Positions 51,358 to 59,979 of a DNA stretch of 64,000 nt are shown one piece after another; position 1 is the first letter of the stretch; every line of letters begins with the position of its first letter. The notes under the pieces are model-generated. The model was not told where the DNA came from and did not search any database. It saw only the letters and a program-made list of their open reading frames with translations. The position numbers and the translations under genes were made by a program. The stretch is from Amycolatopsis palatopharyngis (GTDB lineage Bacteria > Actinomycetota > Actinomycetes > Mycobacteriales > Pseudonocardiaceae), in assembly GCF_003385185.1 (NCBI RefSeq), contig NZ_PQHZ01000026.1, positions 1 to 64,000 of the forward strand. Direction: 5' to 3'.

Positions 51358-51984
51358 TCAGCGGACTCCCGCTGGCCGGAACTGGACGCTGATGCGTGGC
51401 CCGACGGATTTCCGCGTCTTCGGAACCGCATGCTCCCAGGTTCGCTGGCAGGAACCGCCCATCACGATCAGATCGCCGTGCCCGAGGCTGTAGCGGTGGG
51501 TGGGGCCACCGGAGCGGGGCCGGAGCAGCAGTGGGCGGGCCGCGCCGACGGACAGTATCGCGACCATCGTGTCCTCGGTCCTGCCGCGGCCGATCGTGTC
51601 CCCGTGCCAGGCGACACTGTCGCTTCCGTCGCGGTAGAAACACAAACCGGCGGTGCGGAAGCGCTCACCGAGCTCACCCGCGTAGTGCAGGTTCAATGCC
51701 GCGCGGGCGTCCTCCAGTATCGGGTCCGGCAGCGGTGCGTCCTCCGGGTAGTGGCTGAGCAGGCGTGGGACATCGACGACGCGGTCGTACATCTGGCGGC
51801 GTTCCGCCTGCCAGGCGACGTCGGTGACCAGCCGCTCGAACACCGCGTCCGCACCGGTCAGCCAGCCTGCGGCGACGTCCACCCACGCGCCGTCGCCGAG
51901 CGTGGTGCGGCGCAGCGCGGTGAGCGGTCCGAGGCCGATCTCGGCACCGTCACCGAGCAGCGAGCCCTGCAGCGCGTCGTGCAT
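51358..51984 (-). CDS. alkB: AlkB-type 2-oxoglutarate/Fe(II) dioxygenase
   Basis: About 208 residues. The iron site is WHGDTIGRG (His and Asp) and EHAVPK (His); the 2-oxoglutarate arginine is in GPRISVQFRP. AlkB-family enzymes repair 1-methyladenine and 3-methylcytosine in DNA. The N-terminal part is shorter than E. coli AlkB. ATG 51984 (MHDALQGSLL) is chosen over an upstream GTG. Divergent from the small acidic protein gene. Confidence 0.88.
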   Translation of the reverse strand: MHDALQGSLLGDGAEIGLGPLTALRRTTLGDGAWVDVAAGWLTGADAVFERLVTDVAWQAERRQMYDRVVDVPRLLSHYPEDAPLPDPILEDARAALNLHYAGELGERFRTAGLCFYRDGSDSVAWHGDTIGRGRTEDTMVAILSVGAARPLLLRPRSGGPTHRYSLGHGDLIVMGGSCQRTWEHAVPKTRKSVGPRISVQFRPAGVR

Positions 51985-52122
51985 GCGGTCACCGTACCTC
52001 ACGATCGAACAGATGTTCTACTTCAAGGTTCGCGCTGTGTGGTGATTCGGCAGCCGGGGAGCGGGTAGCCCAGCGTCGGCGCGCGGGATCGCGGGCCGAG
52101 ATCGAGGCGTGGAGGTGCGGTG

Positions 52123-52368
52123 ATGACGCCAGCAGGCGATCGGCCGAGCGAACAACAGGAAGCGGTCGAGTCCGGGGCCGGGCCCCGCTCGGGAACTGAG
52201 GCAGCCGGTACGCCGGGCCAGGAGAGCGAGACGCCCGCACCCCAGTTCACCCCGGCAGGCGACGAGGGGACCGGTCGGGACCGCGAGACCGATCAGGTCG
52301 CCGATCCGGCCGGGGTGGAAAAGCCCGGTGACCCGGAGGAGCGGGCGATGCGGATCGAGAACGAGTAG
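52123..52368 (+). CDS. Small acidic low-complexity protein
   Basis: About 81 residues, rich in Glu, Gly, Pro and Thr, no folded domain visible (MTPAGDRPSEQQEAVESGAG...). Probably intrinsically disordered. GGAGG 7 bp before ATG 52123. I do not recognise a family. It ends 24 bp before the convergent DUF2795-gene stop. Confidence 0.45.
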   Translation: MTPAGDRPSEQQEAVESGAGPRSGTEAAGTPGQESETPAPQFTPAGDEGTGRDRETDQVADPAGVEKPGDPEERAMRIENE

Positions 52369-52392
52369 CGGGCCATCGCGGGGGACCGCGGT

Positions 52393-52713
52393 TCAGCTGC
52401 CGCGGTTCTCGCCCAGTTCCTCCACGATCGGGTGGCTGGGTGTCTCCTTCTCTTGCTCCGCGACGCCGGGTTTGGTGTGGTCCTTCCGTTGCGCGGCTCG
52501 TTCGGCATCCGTCCGGTCGTCCTCCAGCGGCACCGAACGCACGACCTCGGTGAGATTCGAGTACTCCACCGGTGGGATGGACCGGATAGCTCGCACGGTC
52601 TCGGCATCCGCCTGTGCGCGTTCCGCGTACCGGACGAGATCGTCCTTGCTCGCGGGGAAGTCGGCCTCGTTGAGCGCGCTGCGCAGCCGGTCGGCGTCGG
52701 TCGTCTGATGCAT
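52393..52713 (-). CDS. DUF2795-like protein
   Basis: About 106 residues: ALNEADFPASKDDLVRYAER followed by IRSIPPVEYSNLTEVV is the DUF2795 pattern; the remaining half is charged and low complexity. Function unknown; DUF2795 proteins are common stress-linked genes in actinobacteria. CGGAGGTGATCGC precedes ATG 52713. Divergent from the zinc-ribbon gene, with a 148-bp gap. Confidence 0.75.
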   Translation of the reverse strand: MHQTTDADRLRSALNEADFPASKDDLVRYAERAQADAETVRAIRSIPPVEYSNLTEVVRSVPLEDDRTDAERAAQRKDHTKPGVAEQEKETPSHPIVEELGENRGS

Positions 52714-52861
52714 GCGATCACCTCCGGCGGTCGCATACCCCCCGGTCGGGGCGCCGAAACCGCTGGCGGAAGGCGTCTTCGCGGTCCGGTGAAACCTGGG
52801 GGTGTAGACGTGCCGGTGTGGGGAATACCACTTCGGTGTCTGTCCCTTCTCGACTGATGAA

Positions 52862-53062
52862 ATGAGACCGATGAACACGCGAATCGCGTTCAAGAAGCAC
52901 TCCCCGTCCCTGCCCTGCGAGCGCTGTGGTTACGACAGCCTCACGGTGGCCGCTCTGATCAGCGAGGACGGGTCCGTGATCGGGCAGACGCTGGTCTGCA
53001 CGACCTGCCGGGAGCGCAGGCGCGCGGACGCGGGCGGCACCGTTCCTGTCCAGCGCTCCTGA
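52862..53062 (+). CDS. Small zinc-ribbon protein
   Basis: About 66 residues with CERCGYDSLTVAAL and CTTCRERR giving two CxxC knuckles. Likely a small zinc-binding protein. ATG 52862 or 52871 may be the start; the second gives the cleaner MNTRIAFKKH. Lies 9 bp before the NmrA/DUF2867 gene and may be co-transcribed with it. Confidence 0.7.
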   Translation: MRPMNTRIAFKKHSPSLPCERCGYDSLTVAALISEDGSVIGQTLVCTTCRERRRADAGGTVPVQRS

Positions 53063-53071
53063 CCGCCACAG

Positions 53072-54526
53072 GTGCACACCCGCCCACAAAGCAGGTGCGC
53101 CGTGCTGGGTGCCGGGGGCTACCTCGGATCCCAGCTGGTTCCGGTCCTGGTCCGGCACGGGCATCGGGTGACGGCGGTGGTGCGGAAACCGGACGCCGGG
53201 CTCGCCGCTCTGCGGGGAGTCGAGCTGTTCGTAGCCGATGCCACCGACGAGGCCGCGGTACGCCGCGCCGTGAGCGGCGCCGACACCGTCTACTACCTCG
53301 TGCACTCACTGGCCGTCGCGAACTTCGCGGAGGTTGACCGCGTCGCCGCGAACGTCCTGGCGCGTGTGGCCGCCGACGCGGGCGTGCGTCAGATCGTCTA
53401 TGTCGGCGGTACCCGTCCCGTGGACGGGCGGGTGCCGTCCACGCACCTGGCCTCCCGGGCCGAGGTGGGCGACATTCTCACGCGGGCGCCGGTGCCCGCG
53501 CTGGTGCTGCAGGCTTCCATGATCGTCGGAGCGGGCTCGGCCAGCTTCGAGCTGCTCAGCCGGTTCGCCGGCCAGGGTCCATTGGTGCCCTACCCGTCCT
53601 GGATGAACCACCGCAGCGCTCCTGTCGCGGTGAGCGACGTGCTGCACTACCTCGTCGCGGCGGCCGAGCGCCCCGATCCCGTCAACGGCGTGTTCGACCT
53701 CTCGGGGCCCGAGGAGCTGACCTACTTCCGGCTCGTTCAGCGCTGCGCGCGGGTGGCGGGACTACGCACCCGGCTGCCGGTTCCGGCTCCGCTGTGGTCG
53801 CACCGGCTGGCCGGCCACCTCGCCGGGGCGTTGACTCCGGTACCCGCCGCGGTCGCGAAGGCACTGTTCGCTTCGCTGGACCACGACCTGGTGGCCTCCG
53901 CCCGGCCCGTCACGGACGTGTTGCCCCCGCCAGCGGAGGGACCGTCCAGTCTGGACAAGGCGATCCGGCGTGCCACCGCGACACCGGAACCACGTTCGCC
54001 TGCCGGACCACAGGGGTCCTACGTGGACGATCGTTCGGCGGCCTGTGCGGCTAGCGCGGACGAACTGTGGCGGGTCATCACCGGTATCGGCGGTGAACAG
54101 GGCTGGCACAACGTTCCCCTGCTCTGGGCGGCCCGCGGGGCGCTCGACCACCTGGTCGGGGGAGTCGGGCTGTACCGGGGAAGAGCGGCGGAACTAAAGG
54201 CGGGTGACGTCGTGGACTTCTGCACGGTACGTGTGCGCGACGACGAGAGACGCCGCCTGGTCCTGCGGGCGGACCTGCGGACGCCCGGCGAGACCCTGCT
54301 GGAACTGACCGCCGTCGCGGCGGGCACGGGCAGCAGATACCACCAGCGAATCGTGTTCATCCCGGAAGGGGTCGCAGGGCGGCTCTACTGGCGGCTGCAG
54401 AAACCCGTGCACGATCTCGTGTTCGCGGTGATGGCCCACAACATCACCGCCCACGCGAGCCGCGTCCGTGCCGTTCGTCCGTCGCCGGGGCCGGCGGACC
54501 GGCCGGCTCGCGCACAGCGGAGATGA
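53072..54526 (+). CDS. NmrA-like NAD(P)-binding domain fused to a DUF2867 domain
   Basis: About 484 residues. The N-terminal Rossmann domain has AVLGAGGYLGSQLVPVL and the atypical SDR pattern without a catalytic Tyr-Lys pair in the usual place. The C-terminal half (about residue 315 onward) is DUF2867-like: ELWRVITGIGGEQGWHNVP and YHQRIVFIPEGVAGRLYW. The reaction is unknown. GTG 53072 is the first in-frame start after the zinc-ribbon gene. Confidence 0.82.
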   Translation: MHTRPQSRCAVLGAGGYLGSQLVPVLVRHGHRVTAVVRKPDAGLAALRGVELFVADATDEAAVRRAVSGADTVYYLVHSLAVANFAEVDRVAANVLARVAADAGVRQIVYVGGTRPVDGRVPSTHLASRAEVGDILTRAPVPALVLQASMIVGAGSASFELLSRFAGQGPLVPYPSWMNHRSAPVAVSDVLHYLVAAAERPDPVNGVFDLSGPEELTYFRLVQRCARVAGLRTRLPVPAPLWSHRLAGHLAGALTPVPAAVAKALFASLDHDLVASARPVTDVLPPPAEGPSSLDKAIRRATATPEPRSPAGPQGSYVDDRSAACAASADELWRVITGIGGEQGWHNVPLLWAARGALDHLVGGVGLYRGRAAELKAGDVVDFCTVRVRDDERRRLVLRADLRTPGETLLELTAVAAGTGSRYHQRIVFIPEGVAGRLYWRLQKPVHDLVFAVMAHNITAHASRVRAVRPSPGPADRPARAQRR

Positions 54527-54604
54527 ACCCGCCCAGGGCTCGGCTGACCCTTCGGTGCGATTGGATCCTTCGGCAGCGGCTACCCGGCAGGCACAGGAAT
54601 ACGC

Positions 54605-55546
54605 GTGGATCCTGCCGACGACCACCGGGAGTTCGGGTTGACCGAGCGGAAGCAGCACCGACACCAGGAGGCGTCCCCCGGGCCTGGCACCTGGTGGGCG
54701 GTCGCGAAAGGAGTTGTGCACGAGATCCGCGAGGACCAGCTGATGCTGGCCGCTGCCGGTATCGCCTTCTTCGGCATGCTCGCGCTGGTGCCGGCGCTGA
54801 TCGCGCTGCTCACGATCTTCGCGCTGGTCGCCGACGCCCAGTACGTCCGCGACCAGATCGAACCCATCGTGTCCGCGCTGCCCGGCGGCGCGAGCGATCT
54901 TGTCGTCCGGCAGCTGCGTTCCGCCGCGGAACTCGGCGACAGCGGCCTGACCTTCGGGCTGCTGGCCAGTGTCGTCGCGGTGCTGTGGAGCACGTCCACG
55001 GCGATGCGGGCACTCATCGGTGGCATCAACCGTGCCTACGACCGCCCGGAGACCAGGGGGTTCCTCCGGCTGCGCGGCCTCGCGCTGGTGCTGACCCTCG
55101 GCGCCCTCGTGGTCGTGGCGATCGCGCTCGGCACGGTCGCGGCGCTGCCGGTCGTGCTGAACGTGCTGGGCGTCCCGGATAGCGCGCGGTGGATCGTGAG
55201 CGCGGTCCGCTGGCTCGGGCTCCTCGTGCTGATCAGTGCCGCGCTCACCGTGCTCTACCGGTACGCGCCCGATCGGGAGCACCGGAGGTGGCGCTGGTAC
55301 AGCGCGGGAACGGCGGCGGCGGTGCTGCTCTGGCTCGCCGGTTCCGTGGCCTTCTCCTTCTATGTCGAAGGTTTCGGCCGCTACCAGGGGACCTACGGGA
55401 CCCTGGCCGGCATTGTCGTGTTGCTGCTGTGGCTGTACCTGTCGTCCTTCTCGGTGCTCTTCGGCGCCGAGGTCGACGCGGTACTGCGGCGTGGGCCGCG
55501 CGTCCGGGACGGCGCCCGGCGGATAGGCCGGCGGCACAACGGGTAG
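54605..55546 (+). CDS. YihY/BrkB-family membrane protein
   Basis: About 313 residues with six or more membrane helices (LAAAGIAFFGMLALVPALIALL, split by loops; TAAAVLLWLAGSVAFSFYV). DQLMLAAAGIAFFGMLAL and TYGTLAGIVVLLLWLYLSS are typical of the family. Transport or envelope role is not settled. GTG 54605 is the likely start. 78 bp after the NmrA-type gene; no clear operon evidence. Confidence 0.88.
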   Translation: MDPADDHREFGLTERKQHRHQEASPGPGTWWAVAKGVVHEIREDQLMLAAAGIAFFGMLALVPALIALLTIFALVADAQYVRDQIEPIVSALPGGASDLVVRQLRSAAELGDSGLTFGLLASVVAVLWSTSTAMRALIGGINRAYDRPETRGFLRLRGLALVLTLGALVVVAIALGTVAALPVVLNVLGVPDSARWIVSAVRWLGLLVLISAALTVLYRYAPDREHRRWRWYSAGTAAAVLLWLAGSVAFSFYVEGFGRYQGTYGTLAGIVVLLLWLYLSSFSVLFGAEVDAVLRRGPRVRDGARRIGRRHNG

Positions 55547-55590
55547 CCGTCGAACACATTCACGCGGTCGTCATTGGAAGGAGCCGGACA

Positions 55591-56022
55591 ATGCGCAGCA
55601 AACTGCTGGGGGACGGGCCGCCACGCACGCACGTGGTGGTGCTCGACACCGGGGAGGACGTGCTCGCGGAACTCGGCGCGTTCGCCGAGGCCGAGGGCCT
55701 GCACGCGGCGAGCTTCACCGCGATCGGCGCGTTCCGGTCGGTCACCCTTGGCTACTTCGACCTCGACGAGCGGCGCTACTTGGAGAACCCGGTGGCCGAG
55801 CAGGTCGAGGTCCTGACCCTCGCGGGAAACATCGTCGCGGGGGAGGACGGCAGGAAGCTGCACGCGCACGGGGTGGTCGGTCTGCGCGACGGCACCACCC
55901 GCGGCGGGCACCTGCTCGCCGCCGTCGTGCGCCCCACGCTGGAGGTGATGGTCACCGAATCCCCGCGTCAGGTGACTCGCCGGTTCGACGAGAGCGTCGG
56001 ACTGGCACTGATCGACCTGTGA
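55591..56022 (+). CDS. PPC-domain (DUF296) protein
   Basis: About 143 residues forming one plant-and-prokaryote-conserved domain: AASFTAIGAFRSVTLGYFDL, KLHAHGVVGL and TTRGGHLLAAVVRPTLEV include conserved His residues. Prokaryotic members trimerise and may bind metal or ligand; DNA binding is not expected without an AT-hook, which is absent. GAAGGAGCC precedes ATG 55591, 44 bp after the YihY stop. Confidence 0.88.
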   Translation: MRSKLLGDGPPRTHVVVLDTGEDVLAELGAFAEAEGLHAASFTAIGAFRSVTLGYFDLDERRYLENPVAEQVEVLTLAGNIVAGEDGRKLHAHGVVGLRDGTTRGGHLLAAVVRPTLEVMVTESPRQVTRRFDESVGLALIDL

Positions 56023-56105
56023 GGACCCGAGCCCGAGCGCACGCTGCGAGTACGGCGATTGGTACGCGAGGTGTTGGGTAACCCGTGCGCCGAGGAGGTT
56101 TCGAG

Positions 56106-56495
56106 ATGAGCAAGAACAGCGACACCGAGTCGCGCACCGGCAAGAACGAGTCGAACTCACTGAAGTACGCGCAGGAGATCCAGTCCCCGGACGACCAGCC
56201 GGAGCGCGCGGGGCGCAGCCTTGCCACCACGAACCACGACGTGATCAAGAAGTGGGCCGAGGCACGCGACGCCAGACCCGCGACCGTGCCGGGTACCGAG
56301 CACGGTGAACGCCTCGGTGTGCTCAGGTTCGACTTCCCCGGTTACGGCGGAGACGATCTCAAGGAGGTCAGCTGGGACGAGTGGTTCGACACGTTCGATC
56401 AGCGGCAGCTGAACTTCCTGTATCAGGAGGAGCGTAAGGACGGCCAGCGGAGCAACTTCTTCCGGCTGGAGAATCCCGGCCGCGAGGACGCCTGA
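56106..56495 (+). CDS. Conserved hypothetical protein
   Basis: About 129 residues. An acidic, disordered N-terminus is followed by a conserved block: TNHDVIKKWAEARDARPATV, GVLRFDFPGYGG and WDEWFDTFDQRQLNFLYQEE, ending RSNFFRLE. This block recurs in many small actinobacterial proteins that sit near stress genes; some are mis-annotated as glucan-branching enzyme. Function unknown. GAGGAGG precedes ATG 56106. Confidence 0.75.
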   Translation: MSKNSDTESRTGKNESNSLKYAQEIQSPDDQPERAGRSLATTNHDVIKKWAEARDARPATVPGTEHGERLGVLRFDFPGYGGDDLKEVSWDEWFDTFDQRQLNFLYQEERKDGQRSNFFRLENPGREDA

Positions 56496-56533
56496 TCCGC
56501 GACCGGTCGGGACGTGATGTGTGAGGAGTGAAC

Positions 56534-56944
56534 ATGGCCGTTTCGGACATGGTCCGCAGCTATCCCGCTGATCTTGGCGATATCGATCGGGAAGCACTGG
56601 TGCGCTGCATCGAGGAATGCCTTTCCTGTGCCCAATCCTGCACCGCCTGCGCAGACGCCTGTCTGTCCGAGGCGGACGAACAGCTGCCGATGCTACGCAA
56701 GTGCGTCCGGTCCAACCTGGACTGTGCGGACATCTGCGAGACCACCGCGCGTGTCCTTTCCCGCCATACTGGCTACGACGCGAACATCACCAGGGAGATC
56801 CTGCGGGCCTGCGCCACGGTGTGCCGCTCCTGTGCCGACGAGTGCGAGCAGCACGCGTCGATGCACGAGCACTGCGATCTGTGCGCGCAGCAGTGCCGCC
56901 GCTGCGAGCAGGCCTGTAACGCGCTGGTCGAATCACTGGGCTGA
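56534..56944 (+). CDS. Csp3-type cytosolic copper storage protein
   Basis: About 136 residues containing 18 cysteines spaced along four helices (RCIEECLSCAQSCTACADAC, then RKC, LDCADIC, RACATVCRSCADEC and the C-terminal HCDLCAQQCRRCEQAC). This is the copper-binding four-helix bundle (DUF326/Csp). No Tat or Sec signal is seen, so Csp3, cytosolic type, is preferred to Csp1. ATG 56534 has GAGGAG upstream; a GTG 6 bp earlier is possible. No CsoR or copper ATPase is adjacent. Confidence 0.93.
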   Translation: MAVSDMVRSYPADLGDIDREALVRCIEECLSCAQSCTACADACLSEADEQLPMLRKCVRSNLDCADICETTARVLSRHTGYDANITREILRACATVCRSCADECEQHASMHEHCDLCAQQCRRCEQACNALVESLG

Positions 56945-56970
56945 CCGGCATCGCCAGGCGAGGAGGAACG

Positions 56971-58029
56971 ATGCGTGCGCTGACCGTGGTTCCTGGCGAA
57001 CGGGACTCCCTGGCCGTCGTGCAGGCCCCCGAGCCGGAACCGGGCCCGGGCGAGTTGCTGGTCGACGGACTGGCCGTTGGCGTGTGCGGGACTGACAAGG
57101 AGATCGCGGGCGGCGAGTACGGGGTGGCACCCGAGGGCAGTTCCCGGCTGGTGCTCGGGCACGAGTCGCTCGGCCGTGTCGCGCGGGCGCCGCAAGGCAG
57201 CGGGTTCGAGCCGGGGGACCTCGTCGTCGGTGTGGTCCGGCGACCGGATCCCGTGCCCTGTGGCGCCTGTGCCCACGGTGAGTTCGACATGTGCCGCAAC
57301 GGAAAGTACACCGAACGTGGCATCAAGGGCATCGACGGCTTCGCGAGTGAACGCTGGCTCGTCGAATGCGACTACGCGGTGAAACTGGATCCGGCACTCG
57401 CGGGAACCGGAGTTCTCCTGGAACCCACCACAGTCGTGGCGAAGGCCTGGGAGCAGATCGACAAGGTCGGTTCCCGCGCCTGGTTCGACCCGCGCTCGGT
57501 CCTGATCACCGGTGCGGGGCCGATCGGCCTGCTCGCCGCGATGATCGGCGCCCAGCGGGGTTTGGACGTGCACGTGCTCGACCGGGTCACAGACGGGCCC
57601 AAACCAGGACTGGTGGCCGAACTCGGCGCGACGTATCACCACGAGGGCATGGCGGAGGTGGCGTCCGAGGTGGAGCCGGATGTCGTCATCGAGGCGACCG
57701 GAGCCGGCGCACTGGTCATCGACGCGATGACGATCACCGGGCCGTACGGGATCGTGTGCCTCACCGGGGTTTCCTCCCCTGGGCGCCCGCTGCGGTTCGA
57801 CGCCGGGGAGGTGAACCGGGAGGTCGTACTGGAGAACGACGCGATCATCGGCTCGGTCAACGCCAACCTGAACCACTACCGGATGGCCGCCGGGACTCTG
57901 GCGAAAGCCGACGCGGACTGGCTGGCGCGGCTGATCACCAGAAAGGTTCCGCTGACCGAGTTCGCGTCCGCGTTCACCGCGGGCGACGACGACGTCAAGG
58001 TCGTGCTCGATCTGACGGGCGAGGCCTGA
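56971..58029 (+). CDS. Zinc-dependent glucose dehydrogenase-like MDR protein
   Basis: Medium-chain dehydrogenase of 352 residues. Catalytic zinc ligands C39 (VCGTD), H64 and E65 (LGHES) are visible, with GAGPIG for NAD(P). The structural-zinc region has only PCGACAHGEFDMC, three Cys rather than four. The LEPTTVVAKAW and EVNREVVLENDAIIGSVNAN segments resemble archaeal/actinobacterial glucose 1-dehydrogenase (PF16912 C-terminal type) more than alcohol dehydrogenase. CGAGGAGG precedes ATG 56971, 27 bp after the copper store. Confidence 0.88.
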   Translation: MRALTVVPGERDSLAVVQAPEPEPGPGELLVDGLAVGVCGTDKEIAGGEYGVAPEGSSRLVLGHESLGRVARAPQGSGFEPGDLVVGVVRRPDPVPCGACAHGEFDMCRNGKYTERGIKGIDGFASERWLVECDYAVKLDPALAGTGVLLEPTTVVAKAWEQIDKVGSRAWFDPRSVLITGAGPIGLLAAMIGAQRGLDVHVLDRVTDGPKPGLVAELGATYHHEGMAEVASEVEPDVVIEATGAGALVIDAMTITGPYGIVCLTGVSSPGRPLRFDAGEVNREVVLENDAIIGSVNANLNHYRMAAGTLAKADADWLARLITRKVPLTEFASAFTAGDDDVKVVLDLTGEA

Positions 58030-58236
58030 GCGCCGGCAGCCAGTTTACCCGCTGATCTTGATGTTGGCCGGTGTGTGGCTGTTCCGACCATGCTCATGAT
58101 GGAGCACGCGGTGCCGCTGCGGCAGGCGCTGATCCCAGCCGAGTACGCCACTCCTGTTTGCCCGCCGTTGACAGTTGCGGCGCCCTCCGTCACGCTTGAC
58201 GAGCAATTTTCGCCAGCTTCGAGCAAGGGGTTGGCC

Positions 58237-58476
58237 GTGCGCGCCGAGTTTCTTGGGAAAGACCCCGACTCCATCGAGGGTGAGTCGCCTACGCTGTTCG
58301 CCACCGATCGGACGGACCGAGTGACATACATCGCCCAGGGCTGGAAGGTCACCGACCCGCAGGTGCTGGCCGACGTGGGTCCAGTGCCCGACCACGAGAC
58401 CCTGATCGAGATTCCCGAGGATGTCCTGAAGATGTACGCCCGCCGCTACCAGCAGGAGACGGAGGGAGACACCTGA
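58237..58476 (+). CDS. Small conserved protein of WhiJ-type cassettes
   Basis: About 79 residues: VRAEFLGKDPDSIEG, TYIAQGWKVTDP and ETLIEIPEDVL. Proteins like this are commonly encoded just upstream of DUF6879 and DUF5753-XRE genes in streptomycetes and relatives. Function unknown. GTG 58237 follows AAGGGG. The frame is open further upstream to 58075 but that part is not conserved-looking. Its TGA overlaps the next CTG start. Positions 58030-58236 hold no supported gene. Confidence 0.7.
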   Translation: MRAEFLGKDPDSIEGESPTLFATDRTDRVTYIAQGWKVTDPQVLADVGPVPDHETLIEIPEDVLKMYARRYQQETEGDT

Positions 58477-59021
58477 CTTTCATCAAGCCCGGCCCCGAGT
58501 TTAGTCAGCTGTTCCAGTCGTTCGAGCACACGGCCTTCCGCCTGGAAGTGCGGGAGACCTACAACGCGCCGCGCGAGGTTGAGTCGTTCCGCCGCTTCCG
58601 AGCTGGCGAGCAGGTTGACCTGTCGTGGGCGGAGACCTGGTTCAGCATGATCCGTCAGGCAACCGCGGAGGGCAGGCGCTTCGCACGGGTTCGGATCGTC
58701 AGCGTGCCGTTGTCCGAATACAACCGATTTGGCTTGTGGGCGGCCCAGTTCACGACTGAAGCCGGAGAAGACATCCGTTACCTTCAGCGCGACGTTGCCG
58801 AGCACCTCGACCTGCCCAACCACGACTACTGGCTGTTCGACTCGCGCAAGCTGGTCAGGATGACCTTCGGCGAAGATGACCGCTTCCTCGGAGCTGAGGT
58901 CATCGAGGATTCCTCGGTGATCGTTGAGCACAACTACTGGCGTGACGCCGCGCGTCATCACGCCATGAGCAGAGATGAGTTTGTCGCCAAGTATGAGCAG
59001 CGGGACGACCAGCGTCGATGA
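58473..59021 (+). CDS. DUF6879 family protein with a CTG start
   Basis: About 182 residues. The conserved N-terminal block LFQSFEHTAFRLEVRETYN lies upstream of the first ATG/GTG/TTG in this frame (GTG 58548), so that start would delete family sequence. CTG 58473 overlaps the previous stop as CTGA and has GGAGGGAG at the right distance, matching the ATGA/GTGA couplings elsewhere. DUF6879 proteins accompany WhiJ-like XRE regulators and may act as their antagonists. Its end overlaps the XRE gene. Confidence 0.75.
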   Translation: MTFIKPGPEFSQLFQSFEHTAFRLEVRETYNAPREVESFRRFRAGEQVDLSWAETWFSMIRQATAEGRRFARVRIVSVPLSEYNRFGLWAAQFTTEAGEDIRYLQRDVAEHLDLPNHDYWLFDSRKLVRMTFGEDDRFLGAEVIEDSSVIVEHNYWRDAARHHAMSRDEFVAKYEQRDDQRR

Positions 59022-59862
59022 GGCGCGGAATGCGCTTGGCAAACGACTCCGCGAGCTGCGCACCTCAGCCGACCTGTCCGGCAGGCAGCTCGCGGAGTCG
59101 TTGTCATGGGTGGGGTCCAAGGTCTCCAAGATAGAGAACGGCAAGCAGACCCCAACCGACGACGACATTCATGCCTGGACGAGGGCAACGAAGGCCGAAG
59201 ACCAGGCCGTCAGCCTGCTCGCGGCGCTCAATAACCTTGAGCAGCAGCACGCCGAGTGGCAGCGCGTCCTCAAGTCGGGCTTGAAGGCGCACCAGCTCAC
59301 GCTGTCGCAGACGGACGAGAAGACCAAGTTCTATCGGAGCTTTGAGAATACGGTCATCCCTGGGCTTGTCCAAACTCCCGAGTATGCGCGCTCTCTTTTC
59401 GCCCGAGTCGTCATGGTGCACGGAATCCCGAACGACATCGACGAGGCCGTCAAGTCGCGTATGCAGCGCCAAGAAATGCTGTACCGCTCGGATAAGCGCT
59501 TCCACTTCGTTCTGACCGAGGCCGCGCTCCGCTACCGCCTCGTCTCCACTGAGACCATGCTCGGGCAGCTCGACCGCCTCATGGCGATCACCACCATGCG
59601 AAACGTCAAGCTTGGAATCATCGGCTTCGACACGCAGTACGTCACGGACCCTCGCCACGGCTTCATGCTGCTGGATGACCAGTTGGTGCGCTTCGAGTCG
59701 TACTCGGCCGAGCTGAACCTGCGTCAGCCTGACGAGATCGAGCTGTACGCCTCGATCTTCGATCAGCACGCCGCCGTAGCGAGCTACGGCGCGACGGCCC
59801 GCGCGATCATTGGCCGCGTCATGCAAGAACGCGCCGCCGAAGCCGAGGCAACCGATTCCTGA
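58993..59862 (+). CDS. WhiJ-like XRE regulator with DUF5753 domain
   Basis: About 289 residues. Helix-turn-helix: LGKRLRELRTSADLSGRQLAESL and SWVGSKVSKIENGK. The large C-terminal DUF5753 region has FENTVIPGLVQTPEYARSLF and FVLTEAALRYRLVS. This architecture is that of WhiJ, a regulator of development in Streptomyces, typically paired with small partners as here. ATG 58993 lies inside the DUF6879 gene (29-bp overlap). It may regulate the downstream radical SAM operon through sites at 59891-59915. Confidence 0.9.
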   Translation: MSSGTTSVDEARNALGKRLRELRTSADLSGRQLAESLSWVGSKVSKIENGKQTPTDDDIHAWTRATKAEDQAVSLLAALNNLEQQHAEWQRVLKSGLKAHQLTLSQTDEKTKFYRSFENTVIPGLVQTPEYARSLFARVVMVHGIPNDIDEAVKSRMQRQEMLYRSDKRFHFVLTEAALRYRLVSTETMLGQLDRLMAITTMRNVKLGIIGFDTQYVTDPRHGFMLLDDQLVRFESYSAELNLRQPDEIELYASIFDQHAAVASYGATARAIIGRVMQERAAEAEATDS

Positions 59863-59890
59863 TTTGCTCGACCGGAGCCAGGGCAGCAGA

Positions 59891-59915
59891 TTTTCGAGCA
59901 AACTCGAGAAAATTG
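59891..59915. promoter_or_regulatory. AT-rich inverted repeat before the radical SAM operon
   Basis: attttcgag and ctcgagaaaat form an imperfect inverted repeat around caaa, the most AT-rich patch in the area. An upstream ttgctcga (near 59873) repeats the ttgctcg arm in inverted orientation. It sits 65-89 bp upstream of the radical SAM GTG start and is a candidate operator for the WhiJ-like protein. Confidence 0.45.
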
Positions 59916-59979
59916 CTGGCAATCCAGTAGTGTGCTGCTTACTCTCCCCAGTGTCACCCGCCTGACCTTGGGAGATTCC

